From: Linnemannia elongata
Lineage: Eukaryota > Mortierellomycota > Mortierellomycetes > Mortierellales > Mortierellaceae
Direction: 5' to 3'
Assembly (NCBI GenBank): GCA_036320915.1
Contig: JAXBDG010000001.1
Span: forward strand, 372,001 to 436,000
Length of the DNA stretch: 64,000 nt
How positions within the stretch are numbered: position 1 is the first letter of the stretch; every line of letters begins with the position of its first letter. Below, in pieces: positions 42,354 through 55,083 of this stretch. The notes under the pieces are model-generated. The model was not told the DNA's origin and did not search any database. It worked only from the letters and a program-made list of their open reading frames with translations. The translations under genes and the position numbers were made by a program.

Positions 42354-45300
42354 ATGTCGTCCTCACTGGACAACCAAGGGAATCACTATGGCCTCAACAA
42401 CAACAATTCCGGGAACAGCAACAACAACAACGGGGGCAACAACAACAACTCCAACAGTAACAGCTCCAATAGCTACAGCAACAATGCCCTAGACAACAGC
42501 GGCAACAATAATAATGGTGGCAACAACTCCAACTCCAACAACAACTCCAACAACAACAACAATGGCAACTACCATCTCGGGGGATACCAACCCCAGCAGC
42601 AAAACCAACAGCAGCAGCAACGGCATCCTCAGCACCAACAGCAGCAGTTCCATCAGCAGCAACAGCCTGACTACCATCAACAGAATAACATGCATCAGCA
42701 GCGCTCATCTAATCAGCAGAACCAACAGAACCAACAGCAGCAACGTCATCCTAATCAGTACGGACAGCAGCAACATCAGCAACAGAACCAGCAACAGATG
42801 CAAAGGCCTCCGTCTCCTTATGGCTCAATGGGATCCCAGCAGCAGCAGAATAACAACAACAATAACGGTAGTAACAACAACAACGACAACAACTACAACA
42901 GCAGCAACAATAACAACAATAACTACGGCAATAGCAACAACAACAGCGGCATGTCAAGGCAAAACAACTCACAGCAACAACAGCAGCACCACAACCAGGG
43001 AGACTACATGTTCCGAGGCAATCAGCAGCCGTTTGATAATTATGGCCAAGGCTCCCATCAAGGTCAGGATCATTACCCGAACCAAGGCCAACAACAGCAG
43101 CATCAACAACAAAACCAGCAGCAGAACCAGCAGAACCAACCGCAACAGCAACAGCACCAGCACCAGCAGCAAGGACGGAGCCATGATTCTGCGGAGCAAG
43201 GATCGGCCTCTGTCTCTCTCTCGGGTTCTTCACCCCCTCGGTCTGAGAACGAGTCTAAGTAAGTCTGATTTGTCTTATTTTTTTCTTGTTGGAGAGGTAC
43301 AGAGTGAGAGTGAGATGAGAGAGAGCGAGTGGTACAAAGAGAGAAAGCGAGGAAGAGAATGTTTTCCTTACACCAAACACAGAAGCAGGACGAGAAACAT
43401 CAAGGAGAATAAAAACCAGCAAGACACGGCAGAAAAAAAAGGCACAGCTGGGCACATTCAACTGGATTGGATAGAAGGGAGCACATATCATGAACATCCA
43501 AAAAAGAAATGAACGACGCGAGGAAAACCCAACCACATGAGAGAGCCACAGTGCAGGATGGCCAGAACAGAACAGGACAGGGAACAATATGGCATTAGAG
43601 TGTAAAACACTGAACTCTTCTTGCATTCGTTTCTCCTTCTTGTCCCTCCTCCTGGACTCCCCCTGATTTTTTTTCTCACCTATTTTACCACTCTATTACA
43701 CGACTTGTTTGCTTTTAGTCTGCGGTTCAAGATCACATTGGAGGCTCAAACAGCGGCCATGCAGAGGCAGGACGAGACACCTGTTACCTACTTGAACAAG
43801 GGTGAGTGATTTTGAGCCTCAAGCACACACACAACAACAACAACAAAACGCGCAAAATGCTCCTCCCTTCCTTTTTTTTTCTTCTTTCCTTTTTGCAGTC
43901 CGAGTGTTTCGCGAACTACACTCGCAATCTTGTGCCGTATCCTCTGCCTGCTCCTTCCCCTTCTCTTCTCTCTTTCCCCCTTTCCCCCTCATTCGCACTT
44001 AGTCTCAATCTCATCGGGCAGATCGGGACTTGAATTTTTGATTGTGTTTACTATTGTAGCTAAAAACCTGTTATTCATGTACCTTTTTTCTCCCTCCTTC
44101 TTACCGACAACAACATCATCAACAACGAATAGGTCAATTCTACACAGTAGTACTCGAAGATACGGAAGAATACGACGGCGACATCACAAGTGTGATCAAG
44201 GTTACCTTCCACGATGCATCACATCGGAGACTGGCAGCGCGGTACTGGAGTTTCTGGCTTAGTCAACAGTCTAATCCCAAGGTTGCAAGGGCCCTTGATA
44301 TCGGTAAGAATAGCTAACCACCTCAGGTCTTTATAAGCACACACCACATAATGCCATATACACATTCGACATGCGCACGCACACAACAACAGCAAAATAT
44401 CAAACAACAAACAAACAACAGGAGCAAGCAGCAAACACACAGTCAACAAACGACCGAGCGAACGAACGAAGTGGACAAGGGTTGCGCGCGCTATTTTTTT
44501 GTTTCTTGGTCTCCCGGGCCTCTTTTTTTTTGCTCTTTCTTTCTGTTGTTTTTACTGTTGTTTTCCTCATTAAGTATAAAGATGATCTCAGATGACAAGA
44601 ATCAGCAAGGCATCGGGGTAATACAGGAACAAATGAAGGAAGCATCGGCGACAAAATGTAGATCTAACAAGTGGACGAATGAACAGTCAGGACAGGTCAG
44701 GAGCAGTATAGGATAACAGGAAAGGAATGAACAAGACGATTGCTTTCTTTTCTATGGTGGTATGAAGAAGGGGATATGAAAAGGGAGGGGGCGATGGAAG
44801 TAAAAAAAAGGATGGACGTCATTTGGCATGAACTGCAGCATGAACAGCAGGGCATTCATGCACTTAATACGGTTCTCATACACCAGAGAAACGAGCTAAC
44901 AAAACGCAATTGCCCTTCCTTCACCCTTTCTTCGCCCGCTCCTCCCTCAAACCATTTATAGAGAAGGCATCGTCAAGCGGGATGATGGAAGTTCAGTCAA
45001 AGACATTCGATAGGATCTCGTTCAAATGGAACGGAAAGGCAGGTGCCAAGTTGATGGTTCGGTTCAACTGTCTCTCGACGGACTTTTCGCGCATCAAAGG
45101 CGTCAAGGGCATTCCACTGCGGGTTCATGTGGATACCATGACGGAGGATGATAACAATGGAGGCGAGCATTCCATGGAGAGGTCCTTTGCCAAGATCAAG
45201 TTGTTCCGTGACAAGGTAAATTCATCCTATCTGTTCTTTTCATAATGGGAAGGCATTTCGAAATCATGGGTTACTAACCAAAGTATTCTCTGTGATGTTG

Positions 45301-46266
45301 TCTCTATCTTTCCCCATTACGCTGATGGTTTTTTAGGGTGCAGAGCGGAAAAACAAGGATGATCACAAGCACCTGGAAAAAATGTGGGACAAGATGCGAG
45401 GCAAAAACGCCGACACTAACCCTCTCGTCAACATGTTGGCCCCCGTCCAAAGCGTGTCCCTCTTCTCGGAATGCATGGATCACCCAGAAGGATCCGGCGA
45501 GGACGAGACATTGGATCTGTCCGAAACGCTTGCACACGATCCTGAGGGTGATGCGGATACTGCTGGCGGAGAGGATGGTGCGACGACAAGTGGGACGTCT
45601 TCTAGGCAGGATTCTGAAACTATTCGCCATTCCCCTAGTGGAGGAGGAGGAAGCAGCAGCAACAATAACACAGAGTCGAATTCTTTGGTACCTGCGACAA
45701 AGAAACGGCGTCGGGGCGCGGATAATGCGGGAAGCGGCAGTAACAGTAGCAGCAACAACTTTGACCAGCAGTATTCTCAACAGCAACAACAACAGAATCA
45801 AGTCGGATACCTCAACTCTTCTTCATCACCCTCCAACGGCAGCGTCGGATTTCCTAACAACACCAACGGAACCAGCAATAACAGTAACAACAACAACAGC
45901 AGTAGCAGTGGCTCAATGATGATGACAATGTCCTCCGACCTCTTCCTGGACCGCGACCCAAGCTACGTCCCACAAACGCGTAAGAAGAGGCCAGTCCTCT
46001 GTCTGTACATCAAGATTGGCGGTGAGTCCGTCTACCGGGCTGTGTACCTCGAAAAGTATACCCTCACGGATTTGATCCAGAAGCTGTCCGAGAAGCTCGA
46101 GATCCAGTCATCAACTATTTCTTGTGTCTATCGCAAGACGACCAAGAAGGAGTTGATGGTAAGGGTTGATGACTCGATGGTTGCCCAGATGACGGATGAG
46201 TTGGATATGGTCGTGGATTATGACTTTAATCAGATGGACGGAAGTGTCAACCTCACCCTCAAGTAC

Positions 46267-46269
<3 letters not shown>
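42354..46269 (+). CDS. CP2/grainyhead-family transcription factor
   Basis: Five exons: 42354-43258, 43719-43801, 44133-44303, 44962-45215 and 45337-46269. Phases match for 2346 nt (781 aa). Residues 1-300 are almost entirely Asn/Gln/His low complexity. The CP2/grainyhead DNA-binding domain starts near residue 302 (LRFKITLEAQ, then TPVTYLNKGQFYTVVLED, VTFHDASHRRLAARYWSFWL, MMEVQSKTFDRISFKWNGKA, DFSRIKGVKGIPLRVHVDT, then the Lys-rich GAERKNKDDHKHLEKMWDKM). A Ser/Asn/Gln linker with KKRRR leads to the C-terminal ubiquitin-like dimerisation region (RPVLCLYIKIGG..VYRAVYLEKYTLTDLIQKLSEKL..ISCVYRKTTKKELMVRVDD). In fungi members of this family regulate cell-wall remodelling and hyphal separation. The start is the first in-frame ATG before the low-complexity region. 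Confidence 0.93.
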
Positions 46270-46302
<33 letters not shown>

Positions 46303-47131
46303 TGGGATTGATGGACGACCAACGGCTTTGTGCAGGTCACATCATTTCTTTTTTCTTTCCCAACCCTTCCAACTCCACACTCCACCCAACTCATGTCATA
46401 TTTTTGACACACACTCTTTTACATAGAAAACCTCAAAAAACTCAACACCCCCAAAAGGATACAAAACAATGCTTATCATTTTCTTTCCTCGCTTCAACAA
46501 AATCACAAAAGGCAATCGACAAAGAGAACAAATGGATGAGTATGATACATTTATTGCGGTTTCTTTGTAGGGTCGTTCGAGGGGGGGAGGGGTTCTTTTT
46601 TTTTTTTTTTTTTTTCTTTGGTTTTGTGATTTTTGGGTGGGTGGTTGTATGGAGAAAGGGTTGTAATATAGATTATCCAAGGTGGTGGAAGTAAAGGAAA
46701 GGGGTTTCTGTTAATCGTTTTTTTTCTAAAGGAAGGAGGGCGAAAAGAAAAGAGTGACGGTAAAAGAGTAAGGTGGTTCTTTGTTGTGGTACGATGGTAC
46801 GGAATGAAGGGGTCATAACAAAAAAAAAAAAGCAAAGGGTAAGAAAAAAAAATGAGAATAAAGGGGACAAGCAAAACAAATGAATCAAAAAGAACAAGGA
46901 TTGGGGAAGCCGTAAAAAACAACACGACGGAAGTGAAAGTGAGAAAGAAAGAAAGAAAAAAAAATGTGTAGTGCGAAAACAAATCATGAACAAGATCCAG
47001 CTTTTCATGATGGAGGAGGGCTTCCAAGAAAACAGAAACATGGAACATGAAAGACGATAGGAATATCCTGTCTCCTGTAAGGATCCAAACTGTATCCTGT
47101 TCTCTTCCTTGAAGGGCTTTCCGTTTCTCAT
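46270..47131. other. Convergent 3' region between CP2 and transporter genes
   Basis: It starts with a 24-nt A run directly after the CP2 stop codon (46,267-46,292) and includes a T run (46,596-46,615). No gene is seen; both neighbouring genes converge on it. Confidence 0.5.
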
Positions 47132-49436
47132 TTACTGGTTCGATATCCTGATGTTCTGCAACTCTTCACTCTCCTTCTCTGTCAGTATTGGTCCGTTGTT
47201 GGAGGAAACCTGGGGGAATGCTGGAGTTGGGGGCCTCATTCTCTGAGCCTTCTCACGGAAGTCCACATAACTAGAAACGAAAGAATTGAAGTTAGCGATA
47301 CTGTGTTATGAGGCAGAGAAAGGCTTGATGACGTGCAATGAAAAACGGTCAAGAGATGAATCGCACCTGTAGCAAGCACCTCCAAAGAGGGTCATGATAA
47401 TTCCGAGTCCGTTGAGGAATCCAATCTTGGTGTTGAACACTGTCACGGCAACCACGATCGACAACACCTGCTTGACATTGGCTATTAGATCAATGAAATA
47501 AAAGAGGAAAGGGTCAGCGATAGGACCAATGGAATCCAGATTCTTTGCCTTGTTTCCGGCAACCAACAATGCCATCGTGCAATCCATGTTCAAAAAAGGT
47601 TACCTGCAACGGTCATGGTGAGGGCGCTGGTCTTCTTGTTGGCGGTGAAGGAGACAAAGTTAAGGAAGAAAGCAATGATACCGTTGACGAGGAGAGCAAC
47701 GATCAGGCTAGCGCTCATCTCTGTCTTGCAGAACGACACAACCTCATCCAGCTCGCCCTTCATCCATGAAAAGATCACAGTTTGAACAAAAGCCAAAGGC
47801 GACATGCGGAGCAAAAGATCGAGAGGGTGGAGTTGCAAACGTCCCATCTGGATTCGGTTGGTGACGACAGTCTTGACAGCCGCAAGGACAGTGCCGAGTA
47901 CAGTCAAGAAGAAGCCCATGGCGGTGTAGGAGTAGTCACCGACAGTCGCCATGTAAACTCCCAAGAGCAAGGGCATCAAGGACAGGTAGGTCAGGGTTGT
48001 GTAGCGCTTGCCGAGAAACAAGATCGAAATTGCAATGGTGAACACTGGAGTCATGGCCCGCACGACTTGGTGAAAAGCGACCGACACTTCATGTCTATTG
48101 TTTCATATCGGAGAGCCATATGATATGGAAGGAAAGAAGAGAAGTGGGTCAGTTAGTCCGTCATTATCAGCATCTTCATCTTCGTCCATCTGAGCGGGGA
48201 CTTTTTCTGGTAGAGAAAGTGGCCCTTCCGCCCTCTCTTTTCTTTTTTGTTGTAGTTGCTTATCCAACTTTCCGGCTTGGTCGGGAAAAAACAAGCCCCT
48301 CTCCTGGCTCCGCCCCGACCACTCCTTCTCCCTTTTTTTCAGTCTCCTCCCTGTCTCCTCAATCCTCTCCTGAGATAAAATATCCCGCTTCCAAGAAGGG
48401 GTCTTGCTGCAGGAGATCATACAGCTGGGTTGGTCTCCTGGTCGTTTGTTGTTTTGTTTTCAGCTCTGGCCTCTTATTCTTTCCTTTACCACAATAGCAT
48501 TGAGTTGTTGTATGTCTCGCTTTCCTCCTGAATTGAAAGGTAACCAATTTGGATACATTTGCACGTGGACACACTACACACCACCTCCATTTAATTCGGC
48601 CACCGCACACAGGAGGCTGGTCATCCAGCCGGGGTTACCCTGAACTCCATAAATATCCACCCAACCAGCCAGCCACGGCATTGTTTGTGTGTGTGCCTGT
48701 GTGTGTTATTTTCAGGGGCACCGCCTCCGGGGCGCCATTTTGATCCCACCCATTTTCCTTGTCCTTTTGTTCTTGTGTTTCTTTGCTAATGTGCTAGACA
48801 CCGTTGCTGCTATTGTTGGCTGTGTGTTGGTCTGCTGGTCTGTGTTGGTCTGGTGGTGTATTTGATTCCAAGGTTGTGTCGTCCAGTCCAGGGTCCTTTG
48901 GAGGGATGCATCTGTGTCCGCTTGTTTGTTCAATTTCGGCCAATTTTGTTGTTGGCTCTCTGTTTCCATGTAATTCACTGACCACAGAAGATACACAAGC
49001 CCACATAAAACAGCACACAGACACTCCAAGGAGATGAAAGGGGCGAAAGTAGGAGAAAGAGAAAGTGACAATACGACAACAGCAGGGCAAAAAAGAAAAC
49101 TTACAGTGACACGTTGCTGATAGCGATGTTCATGGTGTAAAGGAACGAGAACATGAGCATAACCATGTTCTCGTGCTCGCCCAAGGTAGCTGGTGTGAAG
49201 TATCCCATCCGTCCCATGATATAAGCGCCGACTCCCGAGCAAAGGGTGTGGATACCGGTAAGGGTCCAGGGGAAGCCAAACTTGAACGTACTGAGGATGG
49301 CCTTGTTGTAGATGGTAAGGGAGAGGTTGAGCATAAAGTAGGCGGCCAGCCAGGTGTACGAGGTGTCGACTTTGGCCGGCCTTGGTCCTGCACCGTTCAG
49401 CTGCAAAGGATGGGGTCGTGAATTTGCTGGGGGCAT
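47132..49436 (-). CDS. TPT/DMT-family sugar-phosphate or nucleotide-sugar transporter
   Basis: Four exons: 49105-49436, 47604-48094, 47367-47481 and 47132-47270; phases match for 1077 nt (358 aa). About ten hydrophobic helices follow the triose-phosphate-transporter family pattern: YFMLNLSLTIYNKAIL (the conserved N-K in helix 1), FPWTLTGIHTL, YTMNIAISNVSL, HEVSVAFHQVVRAMTPVFTI, YLSLMPLLLGVYMATVGDYS, TVLAAVKTVVTNRIQMG, LDLLLRMSPLAFVQTVIFSW, VNGIIAFFLNFVSFTANKKT, SALTMTVAGNVKQVLSIVVA-like continuation and GIIMTLFGGACYSY. It is probably a Golgi or ER antiporter; the substrate cannot be told from sequence. The first intron is 1010 nt, far longer than the other introns here (97-122 nt). Confidence 0.92.
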
Positions 49437-52400
49437 CGTTGTTTAGATCTGGGTGATGAGGCGGATGATGGGGCGAGGCGGACTGGCGGGATGTGGCGAG
49501 GAGCGAGTGTTTCCTGGAGACTTGCGAGAGAGAGACTTTATCCGTGAGAGAAGAGTTGCTTTTGATGAGTTTTTTGCTTGTGATGTTCACCACTGAGGTA
49601 GGATGAGACGAAGATGACAAGGAGAAGGTGAAAGGTCAAAAGTGAAAAAAGTCGAAAGATGAAGCCTGGAAATAATAAAAGAGATCTATGAAGGAAAGAA
49701 GTGCACAAAGAGAAGAACGGGCAAGCTGTCAGTACAGTGCAATCAATCGTATGTTGCAACTCCCCTTTTTTCAGGGGCGAGCGAAAGGTCACAGTAAGGG
49801 AAACTTCTCTCTTCTTTTCTTTTCTCTCTTTTTTTTTTTTTTGTTTTGTTTGGCAACAACGACAAGCAGTGAGTGTGAGGTTTCTCTCCTTTTGTTCATG
49901 TTCAGGTTCCGTACAATAACTAAGTCGTTGAAGTCGTGAAAAGAAGGCCCGTGGCGATGGGAGGGTTGGATATGCAATTGAAGATGAAGAAGGAGAGTGA
50001 ACAAAGGCAGAATAGCAACGGACAAAATAACAAAACAAGGAAAGGGAGTAAGGAAGGAAGGAAGGGAGGAGGAGGGAGTGAGGGAGGGAGAGAAAAGAGA
50101 AAAAAAGATAACGAAGGGAAACAAGGAGCAAAAGAAAGGGGACCACAGAAACGTGCCCATGATAACAACCAAGAAACAGACAACAACAACTACCTGTCTC
50201 TCGTCCAGAATATACCCTGTATCAAATGCCATCGATCTCTCCCTTCCTATTCTCCCATTCTCGTCCGTTAATTTGTCGTTGCCTTTCCTTTCTTCTGTCT
50301 AAAAAAAATAATGAGCAATAGAGAGCGAGCAAACGCTATCCAGCTGTTCGCCTTTTCTTCCTTCATTTCCTTTGTTGTTGCTGAGTGCTGAATGGTTCAG
50401 TACCCACTGCCCAGTCCTGCCTCCCCCGCTTGTGCGATTGTGAATGAATTATGATCCACTGGAGGAGAGTCTAACCAGTTGAGTTTCTCGACACTTTGCT
50501 CATTCTTTCCATTCTGCCGCACATATGCCCTGTAACCATGTCGTATTTTAAATGAAATAAAAAGCGGCATGAACTCTATGCGTCCCTGGGTCGGATACAC
50601 TTTCCACTCCCTAATCCATATCCCATATGGTTCTCTGTCCCCTTGCTATCCAGCTGATTGTTCCGTGATGATTGTTCCTGAGACTAAGAAGGTGATCAAC
50701 GATCACTGAATGATTCCCCTTGTCTTGTTCCTGAGCTGATCCCTAGCTTGTCCCTGTCCTGTTCCTGAATAGTTTTTTTAAGAGCTGTGAAGGCTGCAAG
50801 TGACGCTTTTATTGCCACAATTTTTGCAACTGTATGTTACCAGACGTACAACAGAAGGTGGAATGCCAGGTAGATGAAATGAGAAACTGAAGTGATGCAA
50901 TGAGGAGAGTGAAAAAGTGAATGCTAAGAGGGAATGGTATGCAGAAGAAGAACAGATAAAGGGATAAAGAAGAAAAGGAGAGGAAATGAAAGTAAGAAGG
51001 GAAAAAAAAGTAAAAATGAGCGAAAAAGTCGAAACGGGATCGGAGGAGGCTCGGGAAGTGAGAAACGAGGGAAACAGCGATAAAAATACCCATAGCAACA
51101 ACAACAACTGAATGTGTGAGTGAGCATTAGGCCCCGATGGTCTGGTCTGGGTAACAGCAGCATCATCTTTCGTTCTTTGTTTTAGCATAGCCTGGACACT
51201 CATTACAGACCGGAGGGGGAAGGAGAAGAAGAAGGTCTCAGATCCATTATGGTTTTCATTCGCATTCAATTGATATGCATATTATGTCCTTCCATCTACT
51301 TTTCTTGTTTTTTCAACTCCGAGGGGGAGACGAAGACAAGACAACGCTCTGGTCATAAGAAACCAGCAAGCACATTCATCCCCGCGGGTTCTATTGCAAC
51401 AGCATACAACAGGGTGGTCTTTGATGGTGTTGGTGATGACGGCGATAAGTGAGGATCGCGATCTTCACAAAACAACAATTGACCCTTGGCCGGACGCAGC
51501 ATCATTTGTTATTTACTCTTCTTACCCAGCACCGTGATCCTCAAACATAGAGACACACAAACAAACCAAACAATCAAAGACGAATATTCGCGTCGTGCAA
51601 CGTCCTCATCCCGACAGCCCATGGCTTGTACTTTCATCTTCAATTGTAGGGCCGAGTAACCATGCGATTACTCATATCCTTTTCCTTTTGTTCCTTCACC
51701 TCCTTCCAAAGAAGTCTAAAGCTCAATATGATCTCGTCGCACAAAGAAAGACCAACGATCGATTATACCAGCACTAATTGACTTATTGCAGCTTCTTATT
51801 TCTCAGGCATAACAGCCGTCCCCTGTTGTCTCTTACTTTTCTCACTGTTCCTCTTATTTGCCGTTAGAGAGCGATCAGTCAAGAATGAAAGACATGGTGG
51901 TTGAGTGAGAAAACGAAAGGGAGAGCTCTCAAAAGCATCAAAAAAGTAATCGGCTAATATGCCATGCCCTACTTTTGCTGCTTCTTTCGAAGATGACGAC
52001 TTCGTACTACCAGCAGCAGATAAGGGTGTCCATCGCTAAGAAGACGGTTTGTTACACTGCGATACTACGCTAATTTGTTGCTTACTGCAAGTCTTGCCAG
52101 TCTTCACCAATTTGTCGTGGACCAGCCAACGTGCTCTTTCACTTTGGTATCTTACATAAAGCCCAATCCGCTCCTTCTGCGAAATTCTCCTCGGGTTATT
52201 ATCATACCATACTATACATACCTACCAGAGCATAATACATCTCTTTCTCTCTCGATGTGCACTTGAAAACCATAATAGAGTGTCAGAGAGGCCGAGAGCC
52301 ATTCCTCACGTCTCGGTTCCCCTCCATCCCATCGCTGTTTTTGTTTTTCATTTCTTTTTTTTTTTCGCTTAGAGAGCCATCAGTAGTATATACCCACTAA

Positions 52401-53382
52401 AGCATCTCTCTTCATGAAACTTTATTTATCTCTTTTTATCCACCACCTATTCCGGGATATCGTCTTCGTCGCTGTTTGTTTGCGCTTGTTGTTTTTCAAG
52501 CTCGTGGTTTGTTTCTCGATCAAGGTACAAGGTACAGTTATGATACCAAGAGAGTGCCATGTAACCAGCAGTCTTTTGTTTTTATGGTGTGTGACGCTCC
52601 CCCAGTTGTTCATGTCACTCTAGACAGGGAAAGAAGAGCAGCAAACGATAGACTAGTGCTCTAGCACAGTGTAATGGACTCAACTCAGGCTATGAGGCCG
52701 TCTTCCATTCACACTTTCGGTGCCGAAATGCTAAAAATAACCTATGGCCGTTGCGTTTTTCTCTCAAGCTAAAATATAAATCAAGCTCAGCAGTGGACCT
52801 GTTTGATCGTAGGCCCTGCACCGATTTTCACTTCTCTCATACACTACAGGCACAGCAGACACAGACGATGGGCCAAAAGATTGTATTATTGTGATCGGAG
52901 AGAAAGAGAAGGGACGGGTTATGAATGAGAATGTATGACGCGAACGGACGCCTGCTTGTTGATGCTTATTTTTCCTTGTGCAATGCTTCAACAGCTGCGG
53001 CCTGTTTACTGCCCTCGTGGGAGATATTTTTATCTACGCTTTTTGGTCCTCATGGACACCGGCAATAAAAAATCCCTCTTTTCACCGTATGACATGCATT
53101 GAATCGAATTGGGCAGAGAACAAAAAAAAAAGGAGGGAGGACAGAAAGGCATCGATCGTCATTTGTCAGTCTGTGGTCGGCTGCACCAATTTTTTTCTCC
53201 CTTGGATTGTTTCGCCAAGCAATACGGTCAGGCGGTCATGACATTCAGCCTCCTCTTCCCCTGCTACTATTTAAATGTCTCGCCTCTTCCTACTTTTTCT
53301 CTTTTCTTGTTCTTGCACTTTCAACTCTACGATACCTTCACTCACCGATCAAACTAAACACATCACACAAACAAGCAAAAAC
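49437..53382. other. Long divergent intergenic region, no gene recognised
   Basis: About 3.9 kb between divergent transporter and EF-hand genes. It contains CT-rich blocks, purine-rich blocks (50,030-50,110) and scattered short repeats such as TTGTTCCTGA/TGTTCCTGA variants (50,660-50,770). No conserved protein motif or RNA gene was found. Promoters of both flanking genes should lie here. Confidence 0.5.
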
Positions 53383-54769
53383 ATGAACATGACCAGCCAG
53401 ACATACAACCCCTCCTTCAACCAGGGGTACAACAAACCACTCCCCAGAGTCAGTCCCCAACAGCAGCACAACCAGCTCCAACACCAATACCAGACACAGC
53501 AACAACAATACCAACAACCAGGACAGTACCCGGGCCAATACAACCACCAAATGCAGTACCAACAGGGATCCCCCGGTGAACAGCAGCGTCAACAGAAGCA
53601 GTACCAGCAATACCAGCAAGTCCAACAACAACAGCAGCAGGACAATCGTCGGACAAGTGGAGGAAGCCAGCAGACGGCGGCGGTTCAGAGCTCGCTCATG
53701 GCTTGGTTTGATGCTGTTGATACCGACCATTCTGGTACTCTCTCGTGCGAGGAACTTCAGCGGGCTTTGATGAATGGTAAGCAAGCAAGCAAGGAACATA
53801 TTACATTCGCCAATGTGCTCGATTGTTGTCTGTTTGTCATTTGACGAAATAAGCCAAAAGATTGTGCAGCTGACAAAAAAAAATGTCTCCTCCTTTTTCT
53901 TCTTTCTACTTTGTTCGGGACGCTACCAAAATTAGGCGACTGGACACCTTTCAATGGTAAGGAACATGAGTACATCCGATGATGATGACGATGATCTCTG
54001 ACTCAGGCACGCAGGCGGGTGGGGGAAGAAGGCATACATGCACCGAGGCGCAGCTTTATTTCGGAGTCGATTCGTATGCCGTCATTGTGTCTTGAAATCC
54101 AAAACATCAAAAAAAAAAATAACTTCGCCTCACATCCCATATGCCCTCCCTATGCCAAGATACAAACCCATGGCTGAAGTAATCCCTTTCAACTACCCAT
54201 ACTAACCCCACTCCTTTTCCCTCTCTCATCCAATAGTTGAAACGGTCCGTATGATGATGAATATGTTCGACCGAGACAACGACGGGACAATCTCCTTCAA
54301 CGAATTCATCGGCCTCTGGAACTACATCGAGAAATGGAAGCAATGTTTCCAAGCCTACGACCTTGACGGCTCCGGAACCATCGACACCATGGAGTTACAA
54401 AAGGCCCTTCAAGGATTCGGTTACAACCTCTCGGAGGCCATTGTCCAATTGATCGTGACAAAGTACGATGTGAGGGGACAAGGCGATATCAGTTTTGATA
54501 ACTTTGTGCAGTCGTGTGTCACCATCCAGACGTTGACGAGTGCGTTCCGGAGGATCGATGTTGCGGGCACAGGCGTCGTCACCATGACCTATGAGCAGGT
54601 AAGAATAGAGGAGGGCAACAGGGCGAGCTGCGAGTTCTGAGATATATACACTGGGTTGTATGTGTCTGCTGAGATTCATTGTAATTTGGCACTAACGCCA
54701 ACATTTCCTTTCGTTTTTCCGGCCTTCTCTCTTTCTTAGTTCCTTGGTTTGGTCATTAACAACCGGTGA
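53383..54769 (+). CDS. PEF1: Penta-EF-hand calcium-binding protein (ALG-2/sorcin/Pef1 type)
   Basis: Four exons: 53383-53776, 53936-53956 (21 nt), 54237-54598 and 54740-54769; phases match for 807 nt (268 aa). Residues 1-105 are Gln/Tyr/Pro-rich and flexible, as in family members. Five EF-hands follow: WFDAVDTDHSGTLSCEELQ, MFDRDNDGTISFNEFIGLW, AYDLDGSGTIDTMELQKAL, KYDVRGQGDISFDNFVQSC and RIDVAGTGVVTMTYEQFLG. The first three have good calcium ligands; the fourth and fifth are degenerate, the last serving as the dimerisation hand. Such proteins link calcium to membrane traffic and ESCRT function, and yeast Pef1 acts in polar growth. The start is the first ATG before the Gln-rich tail. Confidence 0.93.
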
Positions 54770-55083
54770 AGATAACGACTGAACCAACGCTGTACACGAA
54801 AAAACACACCTATGACGATGAACGACGACCACCAACTATTACAATACCCCCTAGTCAGTCCAAAAAAAAGGGATGAACGGCCACCCTACTACGCCCCGCG
54901 CAGCTCCATACTGAGACTGGACTCTTTTCTGCGCACTCTTCCTCCTCCTTCCACTTGTATAATAGCCCACACACCAGCCCCGCGCTCCAATAAACATATC
55001 AACGTTTTTTGTATTTTATTTTCTATAACATAATGGTCTTGCAGTCAGCTGCATGTTAAACTAGGTGTTGTCTACTTTTCTCT
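54770..55083. other. Convergent 3' region
   Basis: Short AT-rich spacer between the EF-hand gene and the convergent oxidase gene; nothing recognisable beyond probable 3' untranslated sequence. Confidence 0.5.

Noticed and set aside
42514..43512. 332-codon Ser/Thr/Asn frame overlapping the CP2 gene
   Set aside because: Out-of-frame reading of the CAA/CAG-rich low-complexity exon.
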